NCBI RefSeq assembly: GCF_902364025.1
Contig: NZ_CABJCG010000003.1
Coordinates: 186,001 to 250,000, forward strand
DNA length: 64,000 bases
DNA from: Enterocloster lavalensis
GTDB taxonomy: Bacteria; Bacillota; Clostridia; Lachnospirales; Lachnospiraceae
Reading direction: 5' to 3'
Part shown: piece by piece, positions 8,159 through 14,991 of the stretch
How positions within the stretch are numbered: position 1 is the first letter of the stretch
Layout of the letters: every line of letters starts with the position of its first letter
Notes under the pieces: model-generated
What the model saw: only the letters and a program-made list of their open reading frames with translations
The model's database searches: none
Told to the model about the DNA's origin: nothing
Translations under genes and position numbers: made by a program

Positions 8159-10894
8159 TCACGTCCCCGCGAAAACCTCCTCCGCGTAGTTCACCGAGGC
8201 CATTGCGTCCCGGCAGTAAGCGTCCGCGCCGATGGTTCTGGCGTATTCGGGCGTCAACACGGCTCCGCCCACCATCACCAGGGTGCCCGGCAGCTGCTCC
8301 CGCAGCAGACGGATGGTTTCCTCCATACTGGGAACCGTGGTGGTCATCAGAGCGCTGAGGCCCACCAGGCGGACCTTCCGCTCCATCGCGGTTTCCACGA
8401 TGGTTTTTGGCGGAACGTCCCGGCCCAGGTCGATCACCTCGTAGCTGTAGTTTTCCAGCAGAACCTTGACGATGTTCTTGCCGATGTCGTGGATATCGCC
8501 CTTCACCGTAGCCAGGATGATCGTTCCCTTCTTCTCCTGCACCTGACCGGAACTGGCCATCCGGTCCTTGATCACTTCAAACGCCGCCTTTGCAGCCTCG
8601 GCGCTCATGAGCAGCTGAGGCAGGAAAATGGTCCCGGCTTCAAAGCCCTTTCCCACCCGGTCCAGGGCCGGGATCATCTCGGTGTTGATCACGTCCAGCG
8701 GCTCCCGGGTTTCAAGAAGCTCTCCCACCGCCCGGTGGGCCTCCTCCCTCAGGCCGCGCTCGATGGCGGCGGACAGGCGTGAGGCGATTTCGAAAGCGGC
8801 TGCGGACTGGCCGGAGGCGGATTCCGCTCCTGCGCCGGTGGTGCCGGAGGCGGAGCCCGCACCGGTAGTTCCAGCGTTCCCCGTACCCAGGCCCCCACCG
8901 GCAGTTCCAGCGCTTCCCGCGCCCAGGCCCCCACCGGCAGCACCGGCGCTTCCCGCGCCTGGATTCCGGGGCAGGGTTTTCCCCAGGCTTCCCGCCTGGC
9001 CTCCATAGATGCGGATATATTCCCCGCACTGTGGATCCATATCCATCAACGCGTTAAAGCTGTAGTAGGCCCGCATCATGGCCTCGGAGTTGGGATTCAC
9101 GATAGCCGCGCTCAGGCCGCACTCCATAGCCATAGTGAAGAACGAGGCGTTGATGATTTCCCGCTGGGGCAGGCCGAAGGAAATATTGGACACGCCCAGC
9201 ACCGACTTGCAGCCCAGCTCGTCCCGGATGCGGCGCAGAGTCTCCAGCGTGGTCAGCGCGCCTTTGCTGTCGGAGCTGACCGTCATGCACAGACCGTCGA
9301 AAATCAGGTCCTCGGTGCCGATGCCGTAGCGGGCGGCCTCCCGGATGATCTTTTTCGCCACCTGGATGCGGCCCTCGGCCGTCTCCGGTATCCCGGACTC
9401 GTCCAGGCACAGCGCTACCACTGCGCCGCCGTATCGGGCCACCAGCGGGAAGATTTCATCCATCACCTCGGCCTTGCCGTTGACGGAGTTGATCAGCGCC
9501 TTGCCGTTGTAGACCCGAAGGGCCCGTTCCATGGCCCGGGGATTGGAGGTGTCGATCTGTAAGGGCAGGTCGATGATGGCCTGCAGCTCCTTCACCACTT
9601 CCTCCATCATAGAGGGCTCGTCGATCTCCGGCAGTCCAACGTTCACGTCCAGCACCTGGGCCCCGTTGTCCTGCTGGGTCACGCCCTCTTTCAGAATATA
9701 CTCCAGGTTGTGGTCCCGCAGGGCCTGCTTAAACTTGGATTTGCCGGTGGGATTGATCCGTTCGCCGATGATTACGGTCTTTCCCTCGATGCACACCGCC
9801 TGGGAATAGGAGGAAATCACCGTGCGTTTCCTGGCCTGCGGCCAGACCAGGGGCACATCCTTGCAGCGGCCCACGGTTTTCTGAATATGTTCCGGCGTAG
9901 TGCCGCAGCAGCCCCCCAGGAAGCAGGCGCCCATGCGGGCGATCTCCTCCATCACCTGGGCAAACCGGTCCCCATCGATGTCGTAGAGCGTCACCCCGTT
10001 CTCGCTGCGGGGAAGGCCCGCGTTGGGGTTGACGATCACGGGCAGGGAGGAGACCTTCAGAAGCTCTTCAACGATCCCCTTCATCTGCACCGGCCCCAGG
10101 CCACAGTTGATCCCAAGGGCGTCCACCCGCAGCCCTTCCAGCAGCGCCACTGTGGACTCCACGTTTCCGCCGGTTAAAAGCTTGCCCTTTCCGTCGAAAA
10201 CGACGGTGGCGAACACCGGCAGCCCCTCCCCCGCCTCCTTGGCGGCCAACACCGCGGCTTTCAGCTCATAGCTGTCGCTCATGGTCTCGATGAGCACCAG
10301 GTCCGCGCCTTCCCTGCGCCCGATCCTCACCACTTCCTTATAAAGCTCCACCGCATCCTCGAAATCCAGGTCGCCCAGTGGCTTTAAAAGCTTGCCAGTC
10401 GGCCCAAGGTCCAGGGCGATATAACCGTGACCGGCCTCCGCCACCGCCCGGCGGGCGTTTTTCATAGCTGCGGTGACGATCTCGTCCACGCTGTAGGAGT
10501 CGGCCGGGCGGGCGGCGGCAGGGGGCGCCGTGGACGCTGTCTGCTCGGCGCCGGGGTGACTCGCCGTAGACGCGGCCTGCTCTGCGCCGGTGCACCCCGC
10601 CGTGGACGCTCCCCGCTCTGCGCCGGAGTGGCCCGCCGTGGACGCGCCCTGCTCCGCGCCGTTCGCATTTTCCCGCCCCTTAAATTTCAGCCCGTTGGCT
10701 CCGAAGGTATTGGTCTTGATGATGTCCGCGCCCGCTTCCAGGTAATCCCGGTGGAGCTTCACGCAGACTTCCGGGCGGGTGATGCTCCACACCTCCGGCA
10801 ATTCCCCCGCTTTCAGCCCCTGGGCCTGTAACAGGCTTCCCGTGCCGCCGTCGAAAAACAGGCGGCGCTGTCTCATTTCCCTTAACAAATCCAT
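8159..10894 (-). CDS. metH: B12-dependent methionine synthase without its own reactivation domain
   Basis: A 911-residue MetH that methylates homocysteine using methyltetrahydrofolate and cobalamin. Domain order: homocysteine-binding barrel (about 1-345, zinc ligands Cys264, Cys329, Cys330), pterin-binding barrel (about 365-630, NPTGK and DVNVG motifs), cobalamin cap and binding domain (about 700-911, DIHDIG with base-off His802). The C-terminal AdoMet reactivation domain is absent; a separate protein with that fold is encoded in the same operon (12087-12734). Two low-complexity insertions are odd. One is four 12-residue GAEQGASTAGHS-like repeats at residues 79-126, within the catalytic barrel. 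The other is a Gly/Ala/Ser linker of three 12-residue repeats at 645-695 before the cobalamin cap. Both are coded by 36-bp tandem repeats. The start has an ordinary spacing after the aldolase gene, 13 bases upstream. Confidence 0.93.
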   Translation of the reverse strand: MDLLREMRQRRLFFDGGTGSLLQAQGLKAGELPEVWSITRPEVCVKLHRDYLEAGADIIKTNTFGANGLKFKGRENANGAEQGASTAGHSGAERGASTAGCTGAEQAASTASHPGAEQTASTAPPAAARPADSYSVDEIVTAAMKNARRAVAEAGHGYIALDLGPTGKLLKPLGDLDFEDAVELYKEVVRIGRREGADLVLIETMSDSYELKAAVLAAKEAGEGLPVFATVVFDGKGKLLTGGNVESTVALLEGLRVDALGINCGLGPVQMKGIVEELLKVSSLPVIVNPNAGLPRSENGVTLYDIDGDRFAQVMEEIARMGACFLGGCCGTTPEHIQKTVGRCKDVPLVWPQARKRTVISSYSQAVCIEGKTVIIGERINPTGKSKFKQALRDHNLEYILKEGVTQQDNGAQVLDVNVGLPEIDEPSMMEEVVKELQAIIDLPLQIDTSNPRAMERALRVYNGKALINSVNGKAEVMDEIFPLVARYGGAVVALCLDESGIPETAEGRIQVAKKIIREAARYGIGTEDLIFDGLCMTVSSDSKGALTTLETLRRIRDELGCKSVLGVSNISFGLPQREIINASFFTMAMECGLSAAIVNPNSEAMMRAYYSFNALMDMDPQCGEYIRIYGGQAGSLGKTLPRNPGAGSAGAAGGGLGAGSAGTAGGGLGTGNAGTTGAGSASGTTGAGAESASGQSAAAFEIASRLSAAIERGLREEAHRAVGELLETREPLDVINTEMIPALDRVGKGFEAGTIFLPQLLMSAEAAKAAFEVIKDRMASSGQVQEKKGTIILATVKGDIHDIGKNIVKVLLENYSYEVIDLGRDVPPKTIVETAMERKVRLVGLSALMTTTVPSMEETIRLLREQLPGTLVMVGGAVLTPEYARTIGADAYCRDAMASVNYAEEVFAGT
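8810..8962. repeat. 36-bp tandem repeats coding the MetH interdomain linker
   Basis: About three 36-bp units (GGCAGTTCCAGCGCTTCCCG... in the + strand) followed by degenerate copies. They encode repeated GAGSAGTAGGGL-like blocks between the pterin-binding and cobalamin domains, where a flexible linker is tolerable. Confidence 0.8.
10517..10660. repeat. 36-bp tandem repeats inside the MetH homocysteine-binding domain
   Basis: Four in-frame 36-bp units code 12-residue repeats (GAEQGASTAGHS type). They sit at MetH residues 79-126, between the conserved NTFGANGLK segment and the helix before GYIALDLGPTG. Reading frame is kept and all flanking catalytic motifs are intact, so the insertion probably forms a surface loop. 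Confidence 0.85.
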
Positions 10895-10907
10895 GTATCC
10901 GTCCTCT

Positions 10908-11942
10908 TTAACTGTTGCGAATGTCGTCGGCCAGGGCTTTCACGTCCTCCGGCCTGGTGGCCCAGCTGGTGCAGAAGCGCACGGCGCTGTGGCTCTCGTC
11001 CACGCGGCACTGGTACGCGAAGGCATATTTGTCCTTCCAGCTCTCCAGCACGGCGTCCGGGATCACCGGGAATATCTGGTTGGTATTGTTCGGCACCAGG
11101 AAGGGATAACCCCGGTCCTCGCAGGCTTTGCGGATCTCGTCCGCCAGCCGGTCGGCCCTGCGGCCCGTCTCAATGTAAAATCCGTCGCGCAGAAGCTCGG
11201 AGAACTGGATTCCCAGCAGACGCCCCTTGGCCACCAGGCCGCCTTCCTGCCTCATAATGTAGCGGAAATCCGTTTTCAACGCGTCGTTTAAGATCACCAC
11301 GGCCTCGCCGAACAGCGCGCCCACCTTGGTGCCTCCGATATAAAATACGTCGCAGTTGGCAGCCAGTACCTCAAAGTCCACGTCCATTCCCTCAGCTCCC
11401 AGGGCGTAGGCCAGGCGCGCGCCGTCCACGTAGAGGTAGAGGCCGCACTCCTTGCAGACCCGGTACATTTCCTCCAGCTCCGCTTTGGAATAGGTGGTGC
11501 CCAACTCCGTGGACTGGGAAATGTACACCAGGCCGGGCTTTACGATCTGGTCGTAGCTCTCGTCGTTTATGTGATCCACATAGGCCTGTTTCACCTGCTG
11601 GGCCGTGATCTTTCCGTCGGGCGCGGACAGTCCCAGCACCTTGTGACCCGTGGCCTCCACAGCCCCCGCCTCGTGGACCGCAATGTGCCCGGCCTCGGAG
11701 CAGAGCACGCCCTGATGGGGACGCAGCGCGGCCGCGATCACCGTTAAGTTGACCTGGGTTCCCCCGGTCAGGAAATGCACCGCCGCCTCGGGCGCCTTGC
11801 ACAGATCGCGGATCATCTGAGCCGCCTCGGCGCAAAAGCGATCGTTCCCGTACCCGGGCGTCTGCTCCATGTTGGTCTCCACCAGCTTGTCTAAAATGCG
11901 CTGGTGCGCGCCCTCGCAGTAATCACAGTTAAAACGTATCAT
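10908..11942 (-). CDS. ltaE: Low-specificity L-threonine aldolase (beta-eliminating lyase family)
   Basis: A 344-residue fold-type I PLP enzyme. The PLP lysine is Lys206 in FYIGGTKVGAL, the cofactor-ring Asp is in YVDGARLAYA (Asp173), and the phosphate site GGTQVN is at 60-65. It splits L-threonine or allo-threonine into glycine and acetaldehyde. Glycine can feed one-carbon folate metabolism, which fits its place between the MetH reactivation gene and metH in the metF operon. AAGGAGG lies about eight bases before the ATG. A second, more distant copy is at 30222-31250. Exact substrate preference is not predictable. Confidence 0.88.
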   Translation of the reverse strand: MIRFNCDYCEGAHQRILDKLVETNMEQTPGYGNDRFCAEAAQMIRDLCKAPEAAVHFLTGGTQVNLTVIAAALRPHQGVLCSEAGHIAVHEAGAVEATGHKVLGLSAPDGKITAQQVKQAYVDHINDESYDQIVKPGLVYISQSTELGTTYSKAELEEMYRVCKECGLYLYVDGARLAYALGAEGMDVDFEVLAANCDVFYIGGTKVGALFGEAVVILNDALKTDFRYIMRQEGGLVAKGRLLGIQFSELLRDGFYIETGRRADRLADEIRKACEDRGYPFLVPNNTNQIFPVIPDAVLESWKDKYAFAYQCRVDESHSAVRFCTSWATRPEDVKALADDIRNS

Positions 11943-12086
11943 TTTTCTCTTCCTCCTTATATTGTGGCACAGCCCATGAGGTTGTGTTCCATTCTCGATT
12001 GACGGACGACGGAAATGATTGGCCCATAGCGGAAATGAGTGACGGACGGCGGAAATGCCTGCCCGGACCGCCAGGCCATACGCATC
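11943..12086. other. Intergenic spacer with CGGAAATG repeats
   Basis: The spacer inside the metF-metH operon contains three copies of CGGAAATG within 50 bases (about 12010-12058), with GACGGAC before two of them. No terminator or promoter was recognised. Confidence 0.35.
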
Positions 12087-12734
12087 CTACCTCCGGTAGG
12101 CGCAGTCCGTCTTGCCGCAGGCCTCGCAGCCCCTGACGTCGCAGCGGTGCGGCTTTTTGCTGATTCCCATGACCGCGGTCACGGATTTGGACGGCATCAT
12201 GAGCAGGCTGTCCGTCAGCTTGATTCCGATGCGCTTACCCGCCTCCAGTGCATTTAACAGGGCCGGCTGGCATTCCAGCGGAAAATCCCCGTAGCCGGGG
12301 CTGAACCGTGGCCGCAGGTACTCTCCCCGGGCCTCGTATTCTTCCTTTAGCGCGGAACAGACCTGATCACAGTATTCCTCGATCATAGCCGCGGCGGCGG
12401 CCTGCAAGACCACGGCCCGGCTCATTTCCAGGCGGCTGTACTTGTGGATCAGGTGATCCGCCCCGGTGCCCAGGGTGGCTGCAAATACGATGATTTTGTG
12501 GCAGTCCGCCAGGTTCCGGGACAAATTCCGGCTGTGGGTGCGAAAACAGCCCCCGTCGATCCCTCCGTCCGCCGAAAGAGACAGCGGAAACACGGCCGTC
12601 AGATGGCGCGGCTCACAGGCCTGACCCAGCTGGGCCAGACAGTCCTCCACCAGCGCCATTACCGCTTCACTCTGTGCGCCCTTGCAGCCCATATACCGGA
12701 GGACCTCCCCCCGGCTCACCTCGCTCTGGTCCAT
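12087..12734 (-). CDS. Methionine synthase reactivation-domain protein
   Basis: A 215-residue stand-alone version of the MetH C-terminal activation domain. The AdoMet-binding signature RPRFSPGYGDFPL is at residues 141-153, and the tail carries a four-Cys cluster (Cys198, 203, 206, 211; pattern CxxxxCxxCxxxxC). It should reductively remethylate oxidised cob(II)alamin on MetH using S-adenosylmethionine, supplying in trans the domain the downstream metH lacks. GGAGGTGG stands six bases before the ATG. The Cys tail, common in clostridial versions, may bind a metal or iron-sulfur cluster for electron delivery; that is inference. Confidence 0.9.
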   Translation of the reverse strand: MDQSEVSRGEVLRYMGCKGAQSEAVMALVEDCLAQLGQACEPRHLTAVFPLSLSADGGIDGGCFRTHSRNLSRNLADCHKIIVFAATLGTGADHLIHKYSRLEMSRAVVLQAAAAAMIEEYCDQVCSALKEEYEARGEYLRPRFSPGYGDFPLECQPALLNALEAGKRIGIKLTDSLLMMPSKSVTAVMGISKKPHRCDVRGCEACGKTDCAYRR

Positions 12735-12772
12735 AGGCCACCTCCATTTTCCTTACAATCCATATTTCCCGG

Positions 12773-13627
12773 TCACAGGATTTCCGACAAATTCTCCCGG
12801 ATTCTGGCCGCCACGTCGGGTTTGTTCATGGAATAGACGTGGATCCCGTTCACTCCGTTGGCGATCAGGTCGATGATCTGATCCGTGGCGTAGGCAATGC
12901 CCGCCTGCTTCATGGCCGCCGGGTTGTCACCGAACCGGTCCACAATGGCTTTGAACCGGGCGGGCAGATAGGTGCCGGACATGCCGGTAATGCGGCTGAT
13001 CTGTTTGGCGTTGGTCACCGGCATAATTCCGGCGATCACAGGAACCGTGATGCCCTTCTCCCGAATCCGGTACAGATAGCTGTATAAAATGCTGTTGTCA
13101 AAGAACATCTGGGTGGTGACGAAATCGCAGCCCGCCTCCACCTTTTCCTTCAGATAATCCATATCCACCGATTTGTTGGCCGACTCCACATGGCCCTCCG
13201 GATAGCAAGCCGCGCCGATGCAGAAATCGCCGCTCTCCTTGATCTCCCGGATCAGCTGGGAGGCGTACCGGTATTCCCGGGGCGTTTCCCCGTCCGCCGG
13301 GAGATCTCCCCGCAGCGCCAGCACGTTCTCGATTCCCCTGGACTTGAGTTCGTCCAATACCTGGTGCACTTTCTCCCGGGTGGAGGACACGCAGGTGAGG
13401 TGGGCCAGCGGCGTAACGCCGTACCCCTTGATGGTGTCGGCGATATCCACCGTGTAACGGCTGGTTCCGCCTCCCGCCCCGTATGTAACGCTCATAAATG
13501 CCGGTTTCAGCTTCGCAATCTCACAGGCCGCGCGCTCCACCGGCTCGTAGGCGTCCACCGTCTTGGGCGGAAACACCTCGAAGGAAAGGGTGGGTTTTCC
13601 CGCCGCCAATATATCTCTTATCTTCAC
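12773..13627 (-). CDS. metF: 5,10-methylenetetrahydrofolate reductase
   Basis: A 284-residue MetF. Conserved FEVFPPKT near residue 17 (catalytic Glu), SVTYGAGGGT near 47 (FAD/folate site), ALRGD near 104 and GIMPVTN near 200 are all present. It reduces methylene-THF to methyl-THF, the methyl donor for MetH. First gene of the leftward operon metF, reactivation protein, ltaE, metH, behind a perfect TTGACA/TATAAT promoter. No S-box or cobalamin riboswitch was recognised in the roughly 75-base leader, so regulation is unclear. Confidence 0.95.
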   Translation of the reverse strand: MKIRDILAAGKPTLSFEVFPPKTVDAYEPVERAACEIAKLKPAFMSVTYGAGGGTSRYTVDIADTIKGYGVTPLAHLTCVSSTREKVHQVLDELKSRGIENVLALRGDLPADGETPREYRYASQLIREIKESGDFCIGAACYPEGHVESANKSVDMDYLKEKVEAGCDFVTTQMFFDNSILYSYLYRIREKGITVPVIAGIMPVTNAKQISRITGMSGTYLPARFKAIVDRFGDNPAAMKQAGIAYATDQIIDLIANGVNGIHVYSMNKPDVAARIRENLSEIL

Positions 13628-13702
13628 GTTATTTTCCTCGCTTCCTTTGATTCAAACGGCCGCTTTCCCCCTTCACCGTGAGAAAAGCCGCCGACAGTTC
13701 CA

Positions 13703-13731
13703 ATTATAAGGACTGGGAAGGGATATGTCAA
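13703..13731 (-). promoter_or_regulatory. Promoter of the metF-metH operon
   Basis: Reading leftward, -35 TTGACA (13726-13731) and -10 TATAAT (13703-13708) are separated by exactly 17 bases, a consensus sigma-A promoter about 75 bases before metF. Confidence 0.9.
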
Positions 13732-13749
13732 CGGAATAAACACGGACCG

Positions 13750-13813
13750 AAAAATCCCCGGCAGTGGCGGATACCAGTCCTTTGGGACCCTCCGCCAATC
13801 GCCGGGGATTTTT
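13750..13813 (-). terminator. Long nested hairpin, bidirectional terminator
   Basis: AAAAATCCCCGGC pairs with GCCGGGGATTTTT, and inside it TGGCGGA pairs with TCCGCCA and GTCC with GGAC. T-runs flank both sides. It ends the leftward small-protein gene and insulates the metF promoter. Confidence 0.9.
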
Positions 13814-13839
13814 GTTTCTTCATAATGCTATAAATTTTT

Positions 13840-14028
13840 TTAGCTCTCTTTATATCGTTTCTCTACATCTTTGTCCTGGATCCCGTGCCCTCCCGTTTCA
13901 ACTTTTTTGGCTATCCTCCGCTTCGCTATTAGCAGCACGCAGACAATGACGGCCGGAATCAGACTGTCCCGTTTGCATATCAAAATAATCAGCAGCACAA
14001 TCACGGCCGGAACACTCGTTAGATTCAA
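13840..14028 (-). CDS. Small hydrophobic protein with an internal duplication
   Basis: A 62-residue protein starting at TTG with AAGGAG nine bases upstream. Two hydrophobic segments are near-copies (PAVIVLLIILICKR and PAVIVCVLLIAKRR), each ended by basic residues, followed by a charged tail. This is typical of a small two-pass or hairpin membrane protein; type I toxin-like peptides and small holin-like proteins look similar, but no family is recognised. It is monocistronic and followed by a strong terminator. Upstream an 84-codon open frame (13898-14152) overlaps out of frame and lacks a good ribosome site. Confidence 0.5.
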   Translation of the reverse strand: MNLTSVPAVIVLLIILICKRDSLIPAVIVCVLLIAKRRIAKKVETGGHGIQDKDVEKRYKES

Positions 14029-14304
14029 AATAATGTTTCTCCTTCAATTTCATGGAAATCATCTTTTGCCTCACCACATTCACATTGTACTCATGAAGCA
14101 CCAAGTTGAGAATGGCGATCTCCAAGTGCAGAGAGGCCGCCGTTGAGGCCAAAGAAGCTTCTATAAAATAAGCTGTACGTCTGCAAGTTACTATGGAATT
14201 TATTAGTTACTCATTAAATTCCTCCCCACTGCCTCAACCATTGCAATCTCCCCGCCCGGATGCTAAACTATTTCCAAAACATAAGCCCCCACGGAGGTAT
14301 CCCT
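14029..14304. other. Gene-poor spacer before the GNAT gene
   Basis: A 276-base stretch with a GAAGCTTC palindrome (about 14152-14159) and AT-rich sequence. A GGAGG ribosome site at its end belongs to the GNAT gene. No conserved RNA or gene was recognised. Confidence 0.3.
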
Positions 14305-14748
14305 ATGGAAATTATAAACGCCCGCCCTGAACATTTCCCACAAATCTACTCCCTGATCTGCGAACTGGAGGAAGCGCCCCTGGACCGGACAAAGCTTGAA
14401 GCAGTCTATCTGCAAAATCTGGCGGACCCCAATATCCATTATCTGATCGCCCTGGAAAACGGCGGGGCCGCGGGCTTTGCCAGCGTGCATGTCCAGTGTC
14501 TGCTGCACCATGGCGGAAAAATCGCGGAATTGCAGGAGATTGTGGTGGCGGAAAGCCGCAGGGGCCAGGGCATCGGCAGCCTTCTCTTCTCAGAAGCCGA
14601 AAAAACCGCCAGAGCGGCGGGATGTTTACAGCTGGAGGTATGCTGCAACCGGAAACGGACGGACAGTCACCGGTTTTATGAGCGGCAGGGGATGGTGGCC
14701 AGCCATTTTAAATTCACGGAGGCGCTGGACGGGCAGGAACAGACGTGA
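14305..14748 (+). CDS. GNAT family N-acetyltransferase (PhnO-like)
   Basis: A 147-residue GNAT domain. The acetyl-CoA pyrophosphate loop is SRRGQGIGSLL, preceded by the beta-4 segment IAELQEIVVAE and followed by the SHRFYERQGM motif of beta-6/alpha-4. It transfers acetyl from acetyl-CoA to an amine. Architecture resembles aminoalkylphosphonate acetyltransferases, but substrate is unknown. I start at 14305, where CACGGAGG stands seven bases before the ATG; an upstream in-frame ATG at 14260 has no ribosome site. It precedes the MATE gene but is separated from it by a leader with terminator-like hairpins. Confidence 0.85.
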   Translation: MEIINARPEHFPQIYSLICELEEAPLDRTKLEAVYLQNLADPNIHYLIALENGGAAGFASVHVQCLLHHGGKIAELQEIVVAESRRGQGIGSLLFSEAEKTARAAGCLQLEVCCNRKRTDSHRFYERQGMVASHFKFTEALDGQEQT

Positions 14749-14817
14749 AGATTGCGAAAATGCCCAACCATGAGGCGGATGATAGTTTGTGAAAAAATGC
14801 CTTTGAAAATTTTTTTC

Positions 14818-14971
14818 TATAATGATATGCTGATAGACGTAAATTAAATAAGGGCAATCAACGACACATGTAGCGCACGGCGCATAAATCTGATCACGGT
14901 ACAGATGCATGTGTTGTTTTTTTTGTTGTGATTTTTTGACAGCGCATGGGTTCTGCATGTGCTGTTTTTGC
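14818..14971 (+). promoter_or_regulatory. Leader of the MATE gene with two tandem terminator-like hairpins
   Basis: After a TATAAT element (14818-14823) come two hairpins each followed by T-runs. Hairpin 1 pairs 14860-14870 with 14908-14918 (CGACACATG/CATGTGTTG), followed by seven Ts. Hairpin 2 pairs 14940-14948 with 14956-14964 (CAGCGCATG/CATGTGCTG), followed by five Ts. Within hairpin 1 lie two smaller stems (GCGC/GCGC and ATCTG/CAGAT). The CATG-containing arms of the two hairpins are similar enough to pair with each other, so alternative folds are possible. This layout resembles transcription attenuators of drug-efflux genes. No known riboswitch core was recognised; the -35 element is poor. 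Confidence 0.5.
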
Positions 14972-14991
14972 CTGTAAACCGGAGGTATGTT

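Noticed and set aside
13628..13702. Possible S-box or cobalamin riboswitch before metF
   Set aside because: The leader is only about 75 bases and shows none of the conserved SAM or B12 riboswitch cores.
13898..14152. 84-codon open frame overlapping the small membrane protein
   Set aside because: No good ribosome site and no recognisable domain. It overlaps a better-supported gene out of frame.
14787..14823. Full -35/-10 promoter for the MATE gene
   Set aside because: TATAAT is present, but the only TTGTGA-like -35 is 25 bases away. Only the leader was reported.
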